Source: Nocardia brasiliensis
GTDB taxonomy: Bacteria; Actinomycetota; Actinomycetes; Mycobacteriales; Mycobacteriaceae
DNA: 64,000 bases
Direction: 5' to 3'
Assembly (NCBI RefSeq): GCF_011801125.1
Contig: NZ_CP046171.1
Coordinates: 1,054,001-1,118,000 of the forward strand
Position 1 is the first letter of the stretch. Each line of letters opens with the position of its first letter. The position numbers and the translations under genes were made by a program. This document shows, one piece after another, positions 26,164 through 35,289 of the stretch. The notes below the pieces were generated by a model. The model saw nothing but the letters and a program-made list of their open reading frames with translations, was not told the origin of the DNA and ran no database searches.

Positions 26164-26969
26164 GGCAACGCGACACCCGGCCCGAACGGCACACCGAGGG
26201 TGCGCCCGATGACGGCCATGCCCTCGGCATCGCCCAGTTGGTAGGCCAGCCGGTTGCTCGACGCGATGGAGCGGTGTCGAGTGGCCCTGGTGACCCGTTC
26301 GTGATTGGCGCCGATCCGCAAGTGGTCCAGCAGGATCGTGCCGGTCGCCACGCCGAGCACGGTGGCCTCCTCCGCGCTGGCGGGCCGCGCCGTCAGCGTG
26401 TCGCGATGGGCGGTCTCGGCCTGGCCGCGCTCGGCGAGCCTGCGCGTGGTGCCCTCCGGAATGTCGTGCGGCGAGTCGATTCCGGTGGCCTCGGCCAGAT
26501 CTCGCGGATAGAAGCTGACCTCCCAGGACCACGGCTCGTTGTCCAGATACTGGACGACCGTCCTGGCCAGCACCCAGGAGTCCTCCGGCACGCCGAGCCA
26601 CAACGCGACCTCGGGGCCAGCGGGCTCCATCTTCGCGCTGAACTCCTTGGACGGCACCCGGTTCGCGGCGCGCGCGATCTCCTCGAAGATGTCGTGCCCC
26701 GCGCGCGGCCGGTCCTGTCGAATATGGTCGGTGACAACTGATTCCAGAACTTCCTGGTTTCGCACGATGGTGCCGCGGGAAGTCGCTGTATAGACCAGAT
26801 TTTCGGTGACAAGAACCTGAATCGCGTTGCGAGCGGTCGTAAGCGAGACCTGCATGTGTTCGGCCAGCTCCGTGTGGCTGGGCAACCGATCACCCGGTTT
26901 CCACTTGCCTGCGCGGATCTCCTCGCGGAGGAGGTCTGCGATCCGGTGATACGTCGGACCGTCCGCCAT
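26160..26969 (-). CDS. GntR family transcriptional regulator, HutC/UTRA type (269 aa)
   Basis: An N-terminal winged helix-turn-helix (residues 6-72, YHRIADLLREEIRAGKWKPG, then LPSHTELAEHMQVSLTTARNAI) is followed by a UTRA-like ligand-binding domain of about 160 residues. It is transcribed in an operon with the GNAT gene. A near-perfect palindrome lies 28 bp upstream of its start (26997-27014) and is a candidate autoregulatory operator. The effector is unknown. Confidence 0.9.
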   Translation of the reverse strand: MADGPTYHRIADLLREEIRAGKWKPGDRLPSHTELAEHMQVSLTTARNAIQVLVTENLVYTATSRGTIVRNQEVLESVVTDHIRQDRPRAGHDIFEEIARAANRVPSKEFSAKMEPAGPEVALWLGVPEDSWVLARTVVQYLDNEPWSWEVSFYPRDLAEATGIDSPHDIPEGTTRRLAERGQAETAHRDTLTARPASAEEATVLGVATGTILLDHLRIGANHERVTRATRHRSIASSNRLAYQLGDAEGMAVIGRTLGVPFGPGVALP

Positions 26970-26996
26970 CTTGCTCCTCGGTTGGTCGTGCAGGTA

Positions 26997-27014
26997 ACGA
27001 AGTGTACTCTTCGT
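26997..27014. promoter_or_regulatory. Candidate GntR operator palindrome
   Basis: The 18-mer ACGAAGTGTACTCTTCGT is symmetric except for one T:T pair. It lies 28 bp before the gntR start and just upstream of the TTGACA promoter of the divergent DUF4254 gene, so the regulator could control both. Confidence 0.55.
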
Positions 27015-27037
27015 GACTTCCTACGGCCCGGTAACGC

Positions 27038-27065
27038 TTGACAGGTGCCTTCAGAGGTTTATTGT
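27038..27065 (+). promoter_or_regulatory. Sigma-70 type promoter for the DUF4254 gene
   Basis: TTGACA (27038-27043) and TATTGT (27060-27065) are spaced 16 bases apart, close to the SigA/HrdB consensus. The start codon GTG lies at 27113. Confidence 0.55.
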
Positions 27066-27112
27066 AATGAACGTCCTGATCCGGTGTTGTGCGGCGATGA
27101 CGGCGAGGCAAC

Positions 27113-27640
27113 GTGGCAGGTTCGGATACAACGGTCGTAATGGCTCTTCCCGGCACACTGCGGTGTGCCGATGCGGTGGTGCAGTCCCCGGCTTCCGGGC
27201 TGCTTCCTACCTCGGATCTACTTGTTCGGGCGTGTCGCGGCCATCGCGTCGTCGGCGGCCCGCTGCTCTGGTTCGCCCGCGATCTCGCGGTGCTTCACGA
27301 GCGGCGGTTGGTCGGCCGAGGTGGCTCGGTGGACACCGATCCGGTGGTGGTTCTCGAAATCGAGCGCCGCAGAGTCGAATTGGTGATGGCCATCGATGAC
27401 TGGGTGGCGCGCAGCGTGCCCCAGCACCGACTCGGCGCCACCCTGCACACCGAAACCGTCGGCGCGGTCATCGACCGACTCGCCGAATCCTCGGTGCGGG
27501 CTCACCATGCGCTGATGACGCTGGACGCGCATGACGAAAGGTTGCACGGCGCTTGGCATCACCTCGCCGAGCTCGCCGACGCCTATGACGATCTCGTGCG
27601 CGACATCAGCGCGGGCAGGCGGCGACTGCCGGAGTGGTGA
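27113..27640 (+). CDS. DUF4254 domain-containing protein (175 aa)
   Basis: GTG start at 27113; ATG at 27140 is an alternative. The conserved pattern GGPLLWFARDLAVLHERRL, VMAIDDWVA, LGATLHTETVGAVIDRLAE and WHHLAELADAYDDLV matches the DUF4254 family as I know it, a family frequent in Nocardia and Rhodococcus with unknown function. It is predicted helical and soluble with several conserved His/Glu. It is divergent from gntR and convergent with the EspI-like gene. The 291-bp gap after it (27641-27931) contains nothing I can identify. Confidence 0.8.
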   Translation: MAGSDTTVVMALPGTLRCADAVVQSPASGLLPTSDLLVRACRGHRVVGGPLLWFARDLAVLHERRLVGRGGSVDTDPVVVLEIERRRVELVMAIDDWVARSVPQHRLGATLHTETVGAVIDRLAESSVRAHHALMTLDAHDERLHGAWHHLAELADAYDDLVRDISAGRRRLPEW

Positions 27641-27931
27641 CCCCGGGCACCACGGAGTGTGCGGACGCCCCACAGCAGCGTGACTTGCTGTGATGCGCTC
27701 GGAAACTCTGTGGGACCGGTGGTTTCACGGGACGGTGGGGCGTGACGGCGCGGTGTGGTGCGCCTGGCCGTAGTGGCGTGATGCGTGCAGGGTCGTGCGA
27801 CGCCGAGATCGTTTGTGCCGCCCGGAAGTGCTGAGTTCCTCAGGTGGCTCACCGTGTCGGCGAGACGACCGCCGGGTCAGGTGTGCCGCATCCGATCGCG
27901 GTGTGGCGCACGAAAACCCGGCGGTGTCGTG

Positions 27932-30900
27932 TCAGTTGCGGTAGCGCCGGTGATCGGTGGCGAAGTCGTCGGCGATGGTGGCGGCGAGCTCCACGTAGGC
28001 GCGCTTGGTGTGCTTGTGCAGACGGTGCAGGTCGATCTCGGCGCCCTCGGACATGTGCGGGTCGAACGGGATGATGTGCACCGCGCGGCAGCGGGACAGG
28101 AAGTACTCGCGCAGCTGCTGCACACCGACATTCGGCGAGCCCGCGCGCGGTGAATTGATCACCACGACCGCGTTGCGCACCAGATGGTCGTGTCCGTGCA
28201 GCGACAGCCAATCCAAAGTCGCTGCGGCACTGCGCGCCCCGTCGATGGCGGGGGAGGAGATCAGCACCAGCGAATGGGCCAGGTCGAGCACGCCCGACAT
28301 CGCCGAGTGCATGAGCCCGGTGCCGCAGTCGGTCAGGATGATGTTGTAGAAGCGCTGCAGAATCCGGGCGACCGCCCGGTACTCCTCCTCGCTGAACGCC
28401 TCCGACGCCGCCGGATCGCGTTCGCTGGCAAGCACTTCCAACCGGCTGGTGGCCTGCGAGGTATGCCTGCGCACATCCGAATAACGCTGGATGGACGGGT
28501 CGAGCAGCAAGTCGCGTACGGTGGACCTGGTCTGCAGCGGCACCCGCTGCGAGAGCGTGCCGAAGTCGGGGTTGGCATCCACCGCGATCACCCGGTCGCC
28601 GCGGATCGAGGCGAAGATCGAGCCGATACCCATGGTGGTGGTGGTCTTTCCGACGCCACCCTTCAGCGACAGGGTCGCGATCCGGTAGTCGCCGCGGACC
28701 GGCTGCCGGATGCGGGCCACGAGTTCCTGCAACCGCATTTCCTCGGCGGACAGCCCCGGGTTGATCGCACCGCCCGACACGTGGTGCACGGCTTTGCGCC
28801 AGCCGCTACCCGGCGACTTCTTGGCGCGCCGCATCGGCACGTCGTCGAGCGAGGGCGGCGGTCCCTGCGGGTAGGGCCCACCGGGCACCACCGGACCGGG
28901 CTGGCGTCCCCACTGTCCCGGCATGGCCGGTGGTGGGGCGGGTGCCATGGTGCCCGGTGGCGGTCCTGGTTGCGGCGGTGGACCCTGCGGCGGGGACTGC
29001 TGTTGCCCCGGAGCCGGGCCGCCCGCCAAAGGTGTGGGGCGGCCGACGGTTTCGTCTGCCCACGTCGGCGCGGCGGCATTGCGCCACGGTTCGTTCGGTG
29101 CCGGTGCACCCGGTTCCTCGCTGCCCGGCGCCTGGCCGCCGGTGGCGGGGGCCGCGTAGCCGGTTGGGCCCGGCTGGTACGGGCCTGCCTGCGGGGCGAG
29201 CTGCTGCGGTGGCTGGTTGGTCTCGCCGGCCTGCGCCGCTTCGGCGGGCAGCCGGTGCCGTCCGCTGTTGCTCGGGCGCGGGGACTCGGTGCTGGACGAC
29301 GGCACCCAACCTGGCGCCTGGCGCGCGTTATCCCGTTGCGGCCCGCCGGATTCCGGGCGTTCGGTGACGCCGGATGCGGCGGGTCCGTTCGCCCAGGCGG
29401 GTCCGGGCATGCCGCCCTGGCCCGGCATCTCGGTGGCGGGAGCCTGCGGTGGCATCGGCACGCCGAGCGGGCCGGTGTGCGGTGGTACCGGAGCGTGCTC
29501 GGCCGCGGGCGCGCGGTTCGGGTCCGGTGGGCCGGTTCGCTGCGGGGCGACCGGCGGGGCGGCCTGGTCGGGTCGGGGCTCGGCCACGGGTGCCGTGTCG
29601 ATCGGCCCGGTCCGTGCCGGGTCCGCAGGGTCCTGGCCCGCCTGTTCGGCGAATTCCCCAGGGGGCGGCGGCAATTCCGGCCGCCCGCTCGGCTGTTCGG
29701 CCTGCTTCGCGGCCGCGGCTTGCTCGTCGGCGACCGTGGCGGCCAGCCACGGCGGCGGACCGTCGCCGCCGCGCGGCCCCTCGAATCGGGCGGGCGCGAC
29801 CTGCTCGACCGGCGCGGGCAGCACGGGATCGGCTTGCGGCGCAGGGGCTTCGGGGAGCGGCGGACGCTGCGCCTGCGCTGCCGTGCCCTGCTCGGCCGGT
29901 GGCCCGGCAAGCCACGGCGGCGGCCCGTCGGACGCGCCGGGCGTGCTCGCCGACGGCGCACCGCCGGTCGCCGCGTGCGGCGGCGCCTCCGGCAGCGGCG
30001 GACGCACCGGGCCCTGCTGCGGGGTGTCCGGGAGCGTGGGTCGCTCGGCCGGAGCCTGTGCTGCGGCAGCCGGATTCACGGATTGCGCGGCCGCAGCTTG
30101 CGGTGGTGCGTCGGGGAGTTCGGGCCGTTCCGCCGGACTGTGCGGCGCGCGAGCCGACGCCTGGGGCGCGGCGTCCGGGCCTGTCGACCATTCGGCCGGG
30201 CCCTGCTGCGGTGCGTCCGGGAGGGGCGGCCGCTCGGCCGAAGCCTGCGATGCGGCAGCCGGATTCGCGGATTGCGCGGCCGGGGTCTGCGGTGGGGCGT
30301 CAGGAAGTTCGGGCCGCTGTGCCGGGCTGTGTGGTGCGACGTCCGGTGCCGTCGACCATTCCGCGGGTGCCTGCGGGGTCCGCGATGGCGGGGCGTCCGG
30401 TAGTGCGGGACGGTCGGCCGACGTCTGTGGGGCGGCCGGGTTCGCGGACGATTCGGCGGGTGCCTGCGGGGTCCGCGATGGCGGGGCCTCCGGCAACGGC
30501 GGGCGGTCGCCGGGTGCCTGCGGCGCGACCGCGGACCATTCGGCCGGAGTCTGCGGGCCGCGCGCGGGCGGGGCGTCCGGCAGCGCGGGGGGTGTCTGCG
30601 GCGGCGCGGTCGCGGACCATGCGGGCGGAGCCTGCGGGGGGCGCGGCGCGGTGTCCGGGGTCGCCGACCATTCGGCGGGTGCCTGCGGGCCGCGCGACGG
30701 CGGGGCCTCCGGCAAGGGGGGACGCCCGGCGGTGGGTGCCTGTGCGGCGGCCTGCGGGGCATTCGGGATCGACGGCGGCAGGTCGGGCTGCGGGCGCGCG
30801 GGCAACTCGCTCGACTGCGGCGCATCGGTGCCGGCGCGCCTGCCCAGCGGCTGGAAGCCTGCGGGCGGCGGGCCAGGGTTCCGGGTGGGCAGTCCCTGCG

Positions 30901-31282
30901 GCGGCGCCTCGGAGCGCTGCGGCGGTGCTTCCTGCGGCGGGGTATAGGCGTCCAGACCCTGCTGCCGCCACGGGTCTTCGCGTGGGGCGTCGGGCTGCGG
31001 TGCGTCCGGCCGTCGCGGCGGGACCTCACTCGGAAGCTGCTGCGCGGCAGGCTGTTCTTCGTGCTTGTCCCGGCGCCAGCCCTTGCGGCGCTTACTCGGC
31101 GCGGCCTCGGGCCGCTCGCTCTCCGGGGCCCGCTTGAACCGGCCGCGGCCGCGGCTCGGCGCCTCCTCGATCAGATCGTCGGCGGGCAGATTCTGTACCG
31201 GGGCCTCATAGCCGACCTGGGTGACGTCGCTCTCGGACAGCCACGGCGGCAGCATGGGCAGTCCATCGTTGTTCCGGCTCAC
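27932..31282 (-). CDS. EspI-like MinD/ParA-type ATPase with very long Pro/Ala-rich N-terminus (1116 aa)
   Basis: The C-terminal 250 residues are a MinD/ParA-type domain with a deviant Walker A, KGGVGKT (Lys874-Thr880), then a VIAVDANPDFGTLS region and DCGTGLMHSAM. The first about 850 residues are low complexity, rich in Pro, Ala and Gln, with many copies of LPDAPP/LPEAPPSRGPQ-like units of about 25 residues (bases about 29930-30790). This is the layout of mycobacterial EspI (about 666 aa), an ESX-1-associated protein linked to ATP-dependent control of secretion, but much longer here. It probably serves the first ESX locus about 2.4 kb away. It is divergent from infA. Confidence 0.8.
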   Translation of the reverse strand: MSRNNDGLPMLPPWLSESDVTQVGYEAPVQNLPADDLIEEAPSRGRGRFKRAPESERPEAAPSKRRKGWRRDKHEEQPAAQQLPSEVPPRRPDAPQPDAPREDPWRQQGLDAYTPPQEAPPQRSEAPPQGLPTRNPGPPPAGFQPLGRRAGTDAPQSSELPARPQPDLPPSIPNAPQAAAQAPTAGRPPLPEAPPSRGPQAPAEWSATPDTAPRPPQAPPAWSATAPPQTPPALPDAPPARGPQTPAEWSAVAPQAPGDRPPLPEAPPSRTPQAPAESSANPAAPQTSADRPALPDAPPSRTPQAPAEWSTAPDVAPHSPAQRPELPDAPPQTPAAQSANPAAASQASAERPPLPDAPQQGPAEWSTGPDAAPQASARAPHSPAERPELPDAPPQAAAAQSVNPAAAAQAPAERPTLPDTPQQGPVRPPLPEAPPHAATGGAPSASTPGASDGPPPWLAGPPAEQGTAAQAQRPPLPEAPAPQADPVLPAPVEQVAPARFEGPRGGDGPPPWLAATVADEQAAAAKQAEQPSGRPELPPPPGEFAEQAGQDPADPARTGPIDTAPVAEPRPDQAAPPVAPQRTGPPDPNRAPAAEHAPVPPHTGPLGVPMPPQAPATEMPGQGGMPGPAWANGPAASGVTERPESGGPQRDNARQAPGWVPSSSTESPRPSNSGRHRLPAEAAQAGETNQPPQQLAPQAGPYQPGPTGYAAPATGGQAPGSEEPGAPAPNEPWRNAAAPTWADETVGRPTPLAGGPAPGQQQSPPQGPPPQPGPPPGTMAPAPPPAMPGQWGRQPGPVVPGGPYPQGPPPSLDDVPMRRAKKSPGSGWRKAVHHVSGGAINPGLSAEEMRLQELVARIRQPVRGDYRIATLSLKGGVGKTTTTMGIGSIFASIRGDRVIAVDANPDFGTLSQRVPLQTRSTVRDLLLDPSIQRYSDVRRHTSQATSRLEVLASERDPAASEAFSEEEYRAVARILQRFYNIILTDCGTGLMHSAMSGVLDLAHSLVLISSPAIDGARSAAATLDWLSLHGHDHLVRNAVVVINSPRAGSPNVGVQQLREYFLSRCRAVHIIPFDPHMSEGAEIDLHRLHKHTKRAYVELAATIADDFATDHRRYRN
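29930..30790 (-). repeat. Degenerate repeats encoding Pro/Ala-rich units of the EspI-like protein
   Basis: Imperfect direct repeats of roughly 75-85 bases encode units such as RPPLPEAPP plus QAPAEWS and PAAAQA variants. Copies differ by substitutions and short indels in multiples of three, consistent with expansion by in-frame duplication. Confidence 0.65.
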
Positions 31283-31714
31283 GACCGCACCTCGCCGATG
31301 CTCGGTTCCGTCGTTCCCATGGGCTCTGGTTTCCTCGATCGGCGCTGCGCATGGGGTCCCTCGCTGCGCTCGCTCACGGATCCCCCTCGATCTGCTCGAC
31401 CCTCAGTACCTGGACAGCGGTCAGTTTACGCGAAGCCCGGACCACGCCGCGGCGCAGGAGGCCAGGGGGCCGCCGGTCGAATTTCCCGGTCCTGATCGGG
31501 GCGAACAGGCTACCCGGAGCCAGCTTCGGCTAACCCTGCGAGCGTGCTCGGCGCGAGGCATTTTTGCCGGAACCAACCGGTGCCGGTAAGCTGGAGCGGC
31601 GGTGCACCTATGCGCCGACTGTTTGCATGTCACCGGTCGGGTCGACCGACGGGTACATGTAAGCAGAAACAAGCCAAACAAACCAGGTTGAGCGTAACCG
31701 GGATCGCGGAGGAC
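31283..31714. other. 432-bp divergent gap between the EspI-like gene and infA
   Basis: The gap should hold promoters for both genes. One good candidate for infA is listed separately (31564-31592). No ORF of convincing coding character and no RNA gene were recognised. Confidence 0.5.
31564..31592 (+). promoter_or_regulatory. Candidate sigma-70 promoter of infA
   Basis: TTGCCG (31564-31569) and TAAGCT (31587-31592) are spaced 17 bases apart, about 120 bp upstream of the infA ATG. The long leader could carry control signals. Confidence 0.45.
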
Positions 31715-31936
31715 ATGGCGAAGAAAGACGGGGCCATCGAGGTCGAGGGTCGAGTTGTCGAGCCGCTGCCCAATGCGATGTTCCGGATCGAGCTTGAGAA
31801 CGGACACAAGGTTCTCGCGCACATCAGCGGGAAGATGCGGCAGCACTACATTCGTATCCTCCCCGAGGACCGCGTAGTCGTCGAGCTTTCTCCCTACGAC
31901 CTGTCGCGCGGCCGGATCGTTTACCGCTATAAGTAA
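31715..31936 (+). CDS. infA: Translation initiation factor IF-1
   Basis: The product is 73 residues, the standard length, and consists of one OB-fold domain: [14 protein letters not shown] at the start, [19 protein letters not shown] in the middle and RGRIVYRYK at the end. The ATG at 31715 is preceded by GCGGAGGAC. IF-1 binds the 30S A site during initiation. It begins the conserved infA-rpmJ-rpsM-rpsK-rpsD-rpoA-rplQ block. Confidence 0.98.
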
Positions 31937-32328
31937 TCGTCGCGGGTGAGGTGTGCTCGCGGAGAGCGCTTGCCTAGCCGCCGATTACTTAGTGTTTTGT
32001 GGGGGTGCAACCCCCACGCCCCGCCCGGCGGGCTTCGCCCCCGGACCCCCGGGATACGTACCCGGCTCGGGTGTGTATCGCACTCGGGTGCGTGCCCGGC
32101 TAGGCAGGGAACGCACCGTGGGGAGCACGTTCAGCAGAACGTGAACCGCTCGGGGTGCCGAACCGCAGCGGGATCGTGGCACGACCTGGACCTCGCCTGC
32201 GAGGGCGAAATCGCCACCCGGTAGGGTGGAGCGTCGCCTTCGTGGCGACACAACAGACTTCCCCGGCCGAGTGGGCCGGGGAAAAACTGTGTTCACACCT
32301 GTGTGGACCACAACAAGATTGGACGGAC
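31937..32328 (+). other. 392-bp leader between infA and rpmJ with GC-rich hairpins
   Basis: This long gap inside the operon has at least three stem-loops: GTGGGGGT/ACCCCCAC (31999-32017), GTCGCC/GGCGAC (about 32233-32249) and TTCCCCGGCC/GGCCGGGGAA (32259-32283). The part near 32011-32060, with GGGCTTCGCCCCCGGACCCCC, resembles GC-rich repetitive extragenic sequences common in actinomycetes. No ORF is convincing. Confidence 0.5.
32259..32283 (+). promoter_or_regulatory. Perfect 10-bp stem-loop in the rpmJ leader
   Basis: Arms TTCCCCGGCC and GGCCGGGGAA with loop GAGTG are followed by AAAA, 46 bp before the rpmJ start. It may be an attenuator, processing site or autoregulatory site for ribosomal protein. 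Confidence 0.45.
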
Positions 32329-32442
32329 GTGAAGGTTCAGCCGAGCGTCAAGAAGATCTGCGAGAAGTGCAAGGTGATCCGCCGTCACGGGCGGGTCATG
32401 GTGATCTGCGACAACCTGCGCCACAAGCAGCGTCAGGGCTGA
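32329..32442 (+). CDS. rpmJ: 50S ribosomal protein L36
   Basis: GTG start. The product is 37 residues and almost invariant: [20 protein letters not shown], then [15 protein letters not shown]. It carries the C-x2-C...C...H zinc-binding set (Cys11, Cys14, Cys27, His32), so it is the zinc-binding form of L36 (with the ligands, not the C- paralogue). Confidence 0.97.
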   Translation: MKVQPSVKKICEKCKVIRRHGRVMVICDNLRHKQRQG

Positions 32443-32658
32443 TCAAGCGGGGGCGACCCCGACGATCACCAGCCGGGCACCGATCACTGATCGGCTTGGC
32501 CAACAAGAAGAAGAACTCCCAGCTCCAGCCGCACGCTGCGGTATTCCGGGTTCGCTCGGAAGGCGTGTGTGCCTACCACCGGTACGGAGGCCGGTGCCCC
32601 ACCAAGACGAGGGGACGGACAGGGAGCAGACCTCCGACACAGTGAAGGAACCTGCCAC

Positions 32659-33033
32659 ATGGCACGTCTCATGGGCGTCGATCTCCCGCGCGAAAAGCGC
32701 ATGGAGATCGCGCTGACCTACATCTACGGCATCGGCCGTACCCGCTCCAAGGAGATCCTCGCGGCCACCGGCGTCAGCCCGGACCTGCGCAGCAAGGACC
32801 TCAGCGACGACCAGGTGACGCAGCTGCGTGACTACATCGAGAGCTCGCCCGAGCTCAAGGTCGAAGGTGACCTGCGCCGCGAGGTGCAGGCCGATATCCG
32901 TCGCAAGATCGAGATCGGCTGCTACCAGGGTCTGCGCCACCGCCGTGGCCTGCCCGTGCGTGGCCAGCGCACCAAGACCAACGCGCGTACCCGCAAGGGC
33001 CCGAAGCGCACCGTCGCCGGCAAGAAGAAGTAG
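32659..33033 (+). CDS. rpsM: 30S ribosomal protein S13
   Basis: The product is 124 residues. It has the S13 start [20 protein letters not shown], then [14 protein letters not shown] and a basic C-terminal tail ending in AGKKK. A GAAGGAA ribosome binding site precedes the ATG. The 216-bp gap from rpmJ contains no gene I can support. rpsK follows after 9 bp. Confidence 0.98.
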   Translation: MARLMGVDLPREKRMEIALTYIYGIGRTRSKEILAATGVSPDLRSKDLSDDQVTQLRDYIESSPELKVEGDLRREVQADIRRKIEIGCYQGLRHRRGLPVRGQRTKTNARTRKGPKRTVAGKKK

Positions 33034-33042
33034 GGATAACCG

Positions 33043-33456
33043 ATGCCTCCGAAGTCACGGGCCTCCGGCCCCAAGAAGACCCAGAAGTCGCGTCGCCGGG
33101 AAAAGAAGAACGTCCCGCACGGCCACGCGCACATCAAGAGCACGTTCAACAATACGATCGTGTCCATCACCGACCCGAACGGCAACGTCATCTCCTGGGC
33201 GTCGTCGGGTCACGTCGGCTTCAAGGGTTCGCGCAAGTCGACCCCGTTCGCCGCGCAGCTCGCCGCCGAGAACGCTGCCCGCAAGGCGCAGGAGAACGGC
33301 GTCAAGAAGGTCGACGTCTTCGTGAAGGGCCCGGGCTCGGGTCGCGAGACCGCGATCCGCTCGCTGCAGGCCGCCGGTCTGGAAGTCGGCACGATCTCCG
33401 ATGTCACCCCGCAGCCGCACAACGGCTGCCGTCCGCCCAAGCGGCGTCGCGTCTAG
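33043..33456 (+). CDS. rpsK: 30S ribosomal protein S11
   Basis: The product is 137 residues, the usual actinobacterial length. It has [19 protein letters not shown] and the C-terminal [18 protein letters not shown] signature. It follows rpsM by 9 bp and rpsD follows by 20 bp, so the genes are cotranscribed. Confidence 0.98.
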   Translation: MPPKSRASGPKKTQKSRRREKKNVPHGHAHIKSTFNNTIVSITDPNGNVISWASSGHVGFKGSRKSTPFAAQLAAENAARKAQENGVKKVDVFVKGPGSGRETAIRSLQAAGLEVGTISDVTPQPHNGCRPPKRRRV

Positions 33457-33476
33457 CGGGAAAGGATAGATAACAC

Positions 33477-34082
33477 ATGGCTCGTTATACAGGCCCCATC
33501 ACCCGCAAGTCGCGTCGTCTGCGTGTCGACCTCGTCGGAGGCGACCAGGCGTTCGAGCGTCGTCCCTACCCGCCCGGCCAGCACGGCCGCGCGCGGATCA
33601 AGGAGAGCGAGTACCTGCTCCAGCTGCAGGAGAAGCAGAAGGCCCGCTTCTCCTACGGCGTCATGGAGAAGCAGTTCCGCCGGTACTACGAAGAGGCCAA
33701 CCGCCTCAAGGGCAAGACCGGTGACAACCTGCTTCGCCTGCTGGAGTGCCGTCTCGACAACGTCGTGTACCGCGCCGGTCTGGCGCGCACCCGTCGTCAG
33801 GCGCGGCAGCTGGTCAGCCACGGCCACTTCCTGGTGAACAACCGGGCCGTGAACGTCCCCAGCTTCCAGGTGACCCAGTACGACATCATCGATGTCAAGG
33901 AGAAGTCGCTCGGCACGCTGCCGTTCCAGGTGGCGCGGGAGACCGTCGGTGACCGCCCGGTTCCCGGCTGGCTGCAGGTGCTGCCCGGCCGGCTCCGGAT
34001 CCTGGTGCACCAGCAGCCCGAACGCGCCCAGATCGATGTGCCGCTGCAGGAACAGCTGATCGTCGAGTACTACTCGAAGTAA
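33477..34082 (+). CDS. rpsD: 30S ribosomal protein S4
   Basis: The product is 201 residues with the S4 N-terminal domain (MARYTGPITRKSRRLRVDL) and an S4 RNA-binding domain from about residue 90 (CRLDNVVYRAGLARTRRQAR). It is the cysteine-free actinobacterial form without the N-terminal zinc ligands. S4 nucleates 30S assembly and in other bacteria represses the alpha operon. Confidence 0.98.
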   Translation: MARYTGPITRKSRRLRVDLVGGDQAFERRPYPPGQHGRARIKESEYLLQLQEKQKARFSYGVMEKQFRRYYEEANRLKGKTGDNLLRLLECRLDNVVYRAGLARTRRQARQLVSHGHFLVNNRAVNVPSFQVTQYDIIDVKEKSLGTLPFQVARETVGDRPVPGWLQVLPGRLRILVHQQPERAQIDVPLQEQLIVEYYSK

Positions 34083-34094
34083 GCGGTTCCACCG

Positions 34095-34126
34095 GTGCGT
34101 GGTCGTTCTACCGAGCGACCACGCAC
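34095..34126 (+). promoter_or_regulatory. Perfect 11-bp stem-loop between rpsD and rpoA
   Basis: Arms GTGCGTGGTCG and CGACCACGCAC enclose a 10-base loop 13 bp after the rpsD stop. It could be a partial terminator that lowers readthrough into rpoA, or an S4 feedback site. CCTTAAA follows. Confidence 0.5.
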
Positions 34127-34181
34127 AACCCCTTAAACGAGGCGTCAAATAGCGGGCGCCCAAACAGGAGGATGATCCTAA

Positions 34182-35240
34182 ATGCTGATTTCACAGCGTC
34201 CGACACTGACCGAAGAGGTCGTCGCCGAGAACCGCTCGAAGTTCACCATCGAACCGCTCGAGCCGGGTTTCGGTTACACCCTGGGCAATTCGCTCCGGCG
34301 TACCCTGCTGTCCTCGATCCCGGGGGCCGCGGTCACGAGCATTCGTATCGACGGCGTGCTGCACGAGTTCACCACCGTCCCGGGTGTGAAGGAAGATGTC
34401 ACCGACATCATCCTGAACCTCAAGGGCCTGGTCGTGTCCTCGGAGGAGGACGAGCCGGTCACGATGTACGTGCGCAAGCAGGGCCCCGGCACCGTCACCG
34501 CCGGTGACATCGTGCCGCCGACCGGTGTCGTCGTACACAACCCGGATATGCACATCGCCACCCTGAACGACAAGGGCAAGCTGGAGATCGAGCTCGTGGT
34601 CGAGCGCGGTCGCGGCTACGTCCCCGCCGTGCAGAACAAGGCGTCGGGTGCGGAAATCGGCCGGATCCCGGTGGATTCGATCTACTCGCCGGTGCTCAAG
34701 GTGACCTACAAGGTCGAGGCCACCCGTGTCGAGCAGCGCACCGACTTCGACCGGCTCATCCTGGACGTGGAGACCAAGAACTCCATCAGCGCGCGGGACG
34801 CGCTCGCCTCGGCGGGCAAGACCCTGGTCGAGCTCTTCGGCCTGGCCCGCGAGCTGAACGTCGAAGCCGAAGGCATCGAGATCGGCCCCTCGCCGGCCGA
34901 GGCGGACCACATCGCCTCGTTCGGCCTGCCGATCGAGGACCTGGACCTCACCGTCCGGTCCTACAACTGCCTCAAGCGTGAGGGTGTGCACACGGTGGGC
35001 GAGCTCGTCGCCCGCACCGAGTCGGACCTGCTGGACATCCGTAACTTCGGCCAGAAGTCCATCGACGAGGTCAAGGTCAAGCTGCACGCGCTCGGCCTCT
35101 CGCTCAAGGACAGCCCGGCGTCGTTCGACCCGTCCAGCGTGGTCGGCTACGACGCGAGCACCGGAACGTGGAGCGACAGCGGCACGTTCAGTGACACCGA
35201 CGGTGGCGAGCAGGACTACGCCGAGACCGAACAGCTCTAG
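34182..35240 (+). CDS. rpoA: DNA-directed RNA polymerase subunit alpha
   Basis: The product is 352 residues. The N-terminal dimerisation domain (about 1-235) includes [20 protein letters not shown]. The C-terminal DNA/activator-binding domain (about 255-325) includes [16 protein letters not shown] and [11 protein letters not shown]. An acidic tail ends ...[10 protein letters not shown]. Ribosome binding site ACAGGAGG upstream. rplQ follows after 49 bp. Confidence 0.98.
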   Translation: MLISQRPTLTEEVVAENRSKFTIEPLEPGFGYTLGNSLRRTLLSSIPGAAVTSIRIDGVLHEFTTVPGVKEDVTDIILNLKGLVVSSEEDEPVTMYVRKQGPGTVTAGDIVPPTGVVVHNPDMHIATLNDKGKLEIELVVERGRGYVPAVQNKASGAEIGRIPVDSIYSPVLKVTYKVEATRVEQRTDFDRLILDVETKNSISARDALASAGKTLVELFGLARELNVEAEGIEIGPSPAEADHIASFGLPIEDLDLTVRSYNCLKREGVHTVGELVARTESDLLDIRNFGQKSIDEVKVKLHALGLSLKDSPASFDPSSVVGYDASTGTWSDSGTFSDTDGGEQDYAETEQL

Positions 35241-35289
35241 GCCGCCGGGGTAGGCACCCCGGCCCGGCCTCACACAAGGAGAACAAACC

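Noticed and set aside
27641..27931. Possible RNA gene in the DUF4254-EspI gap
   Set aside because: No tRNA-like or stable fold was recognised and no terminator follows.
28184..30947. Very long open frames on the + strand opposite the EspI-like gene
   Set aside because: They are antisense shadows of a GC-rich repeat region, with Arg/Gly/Cys-rich or low-complexity translations and no ribosome binding sites; the minus-strand frame has the MinD/ParA motifs.
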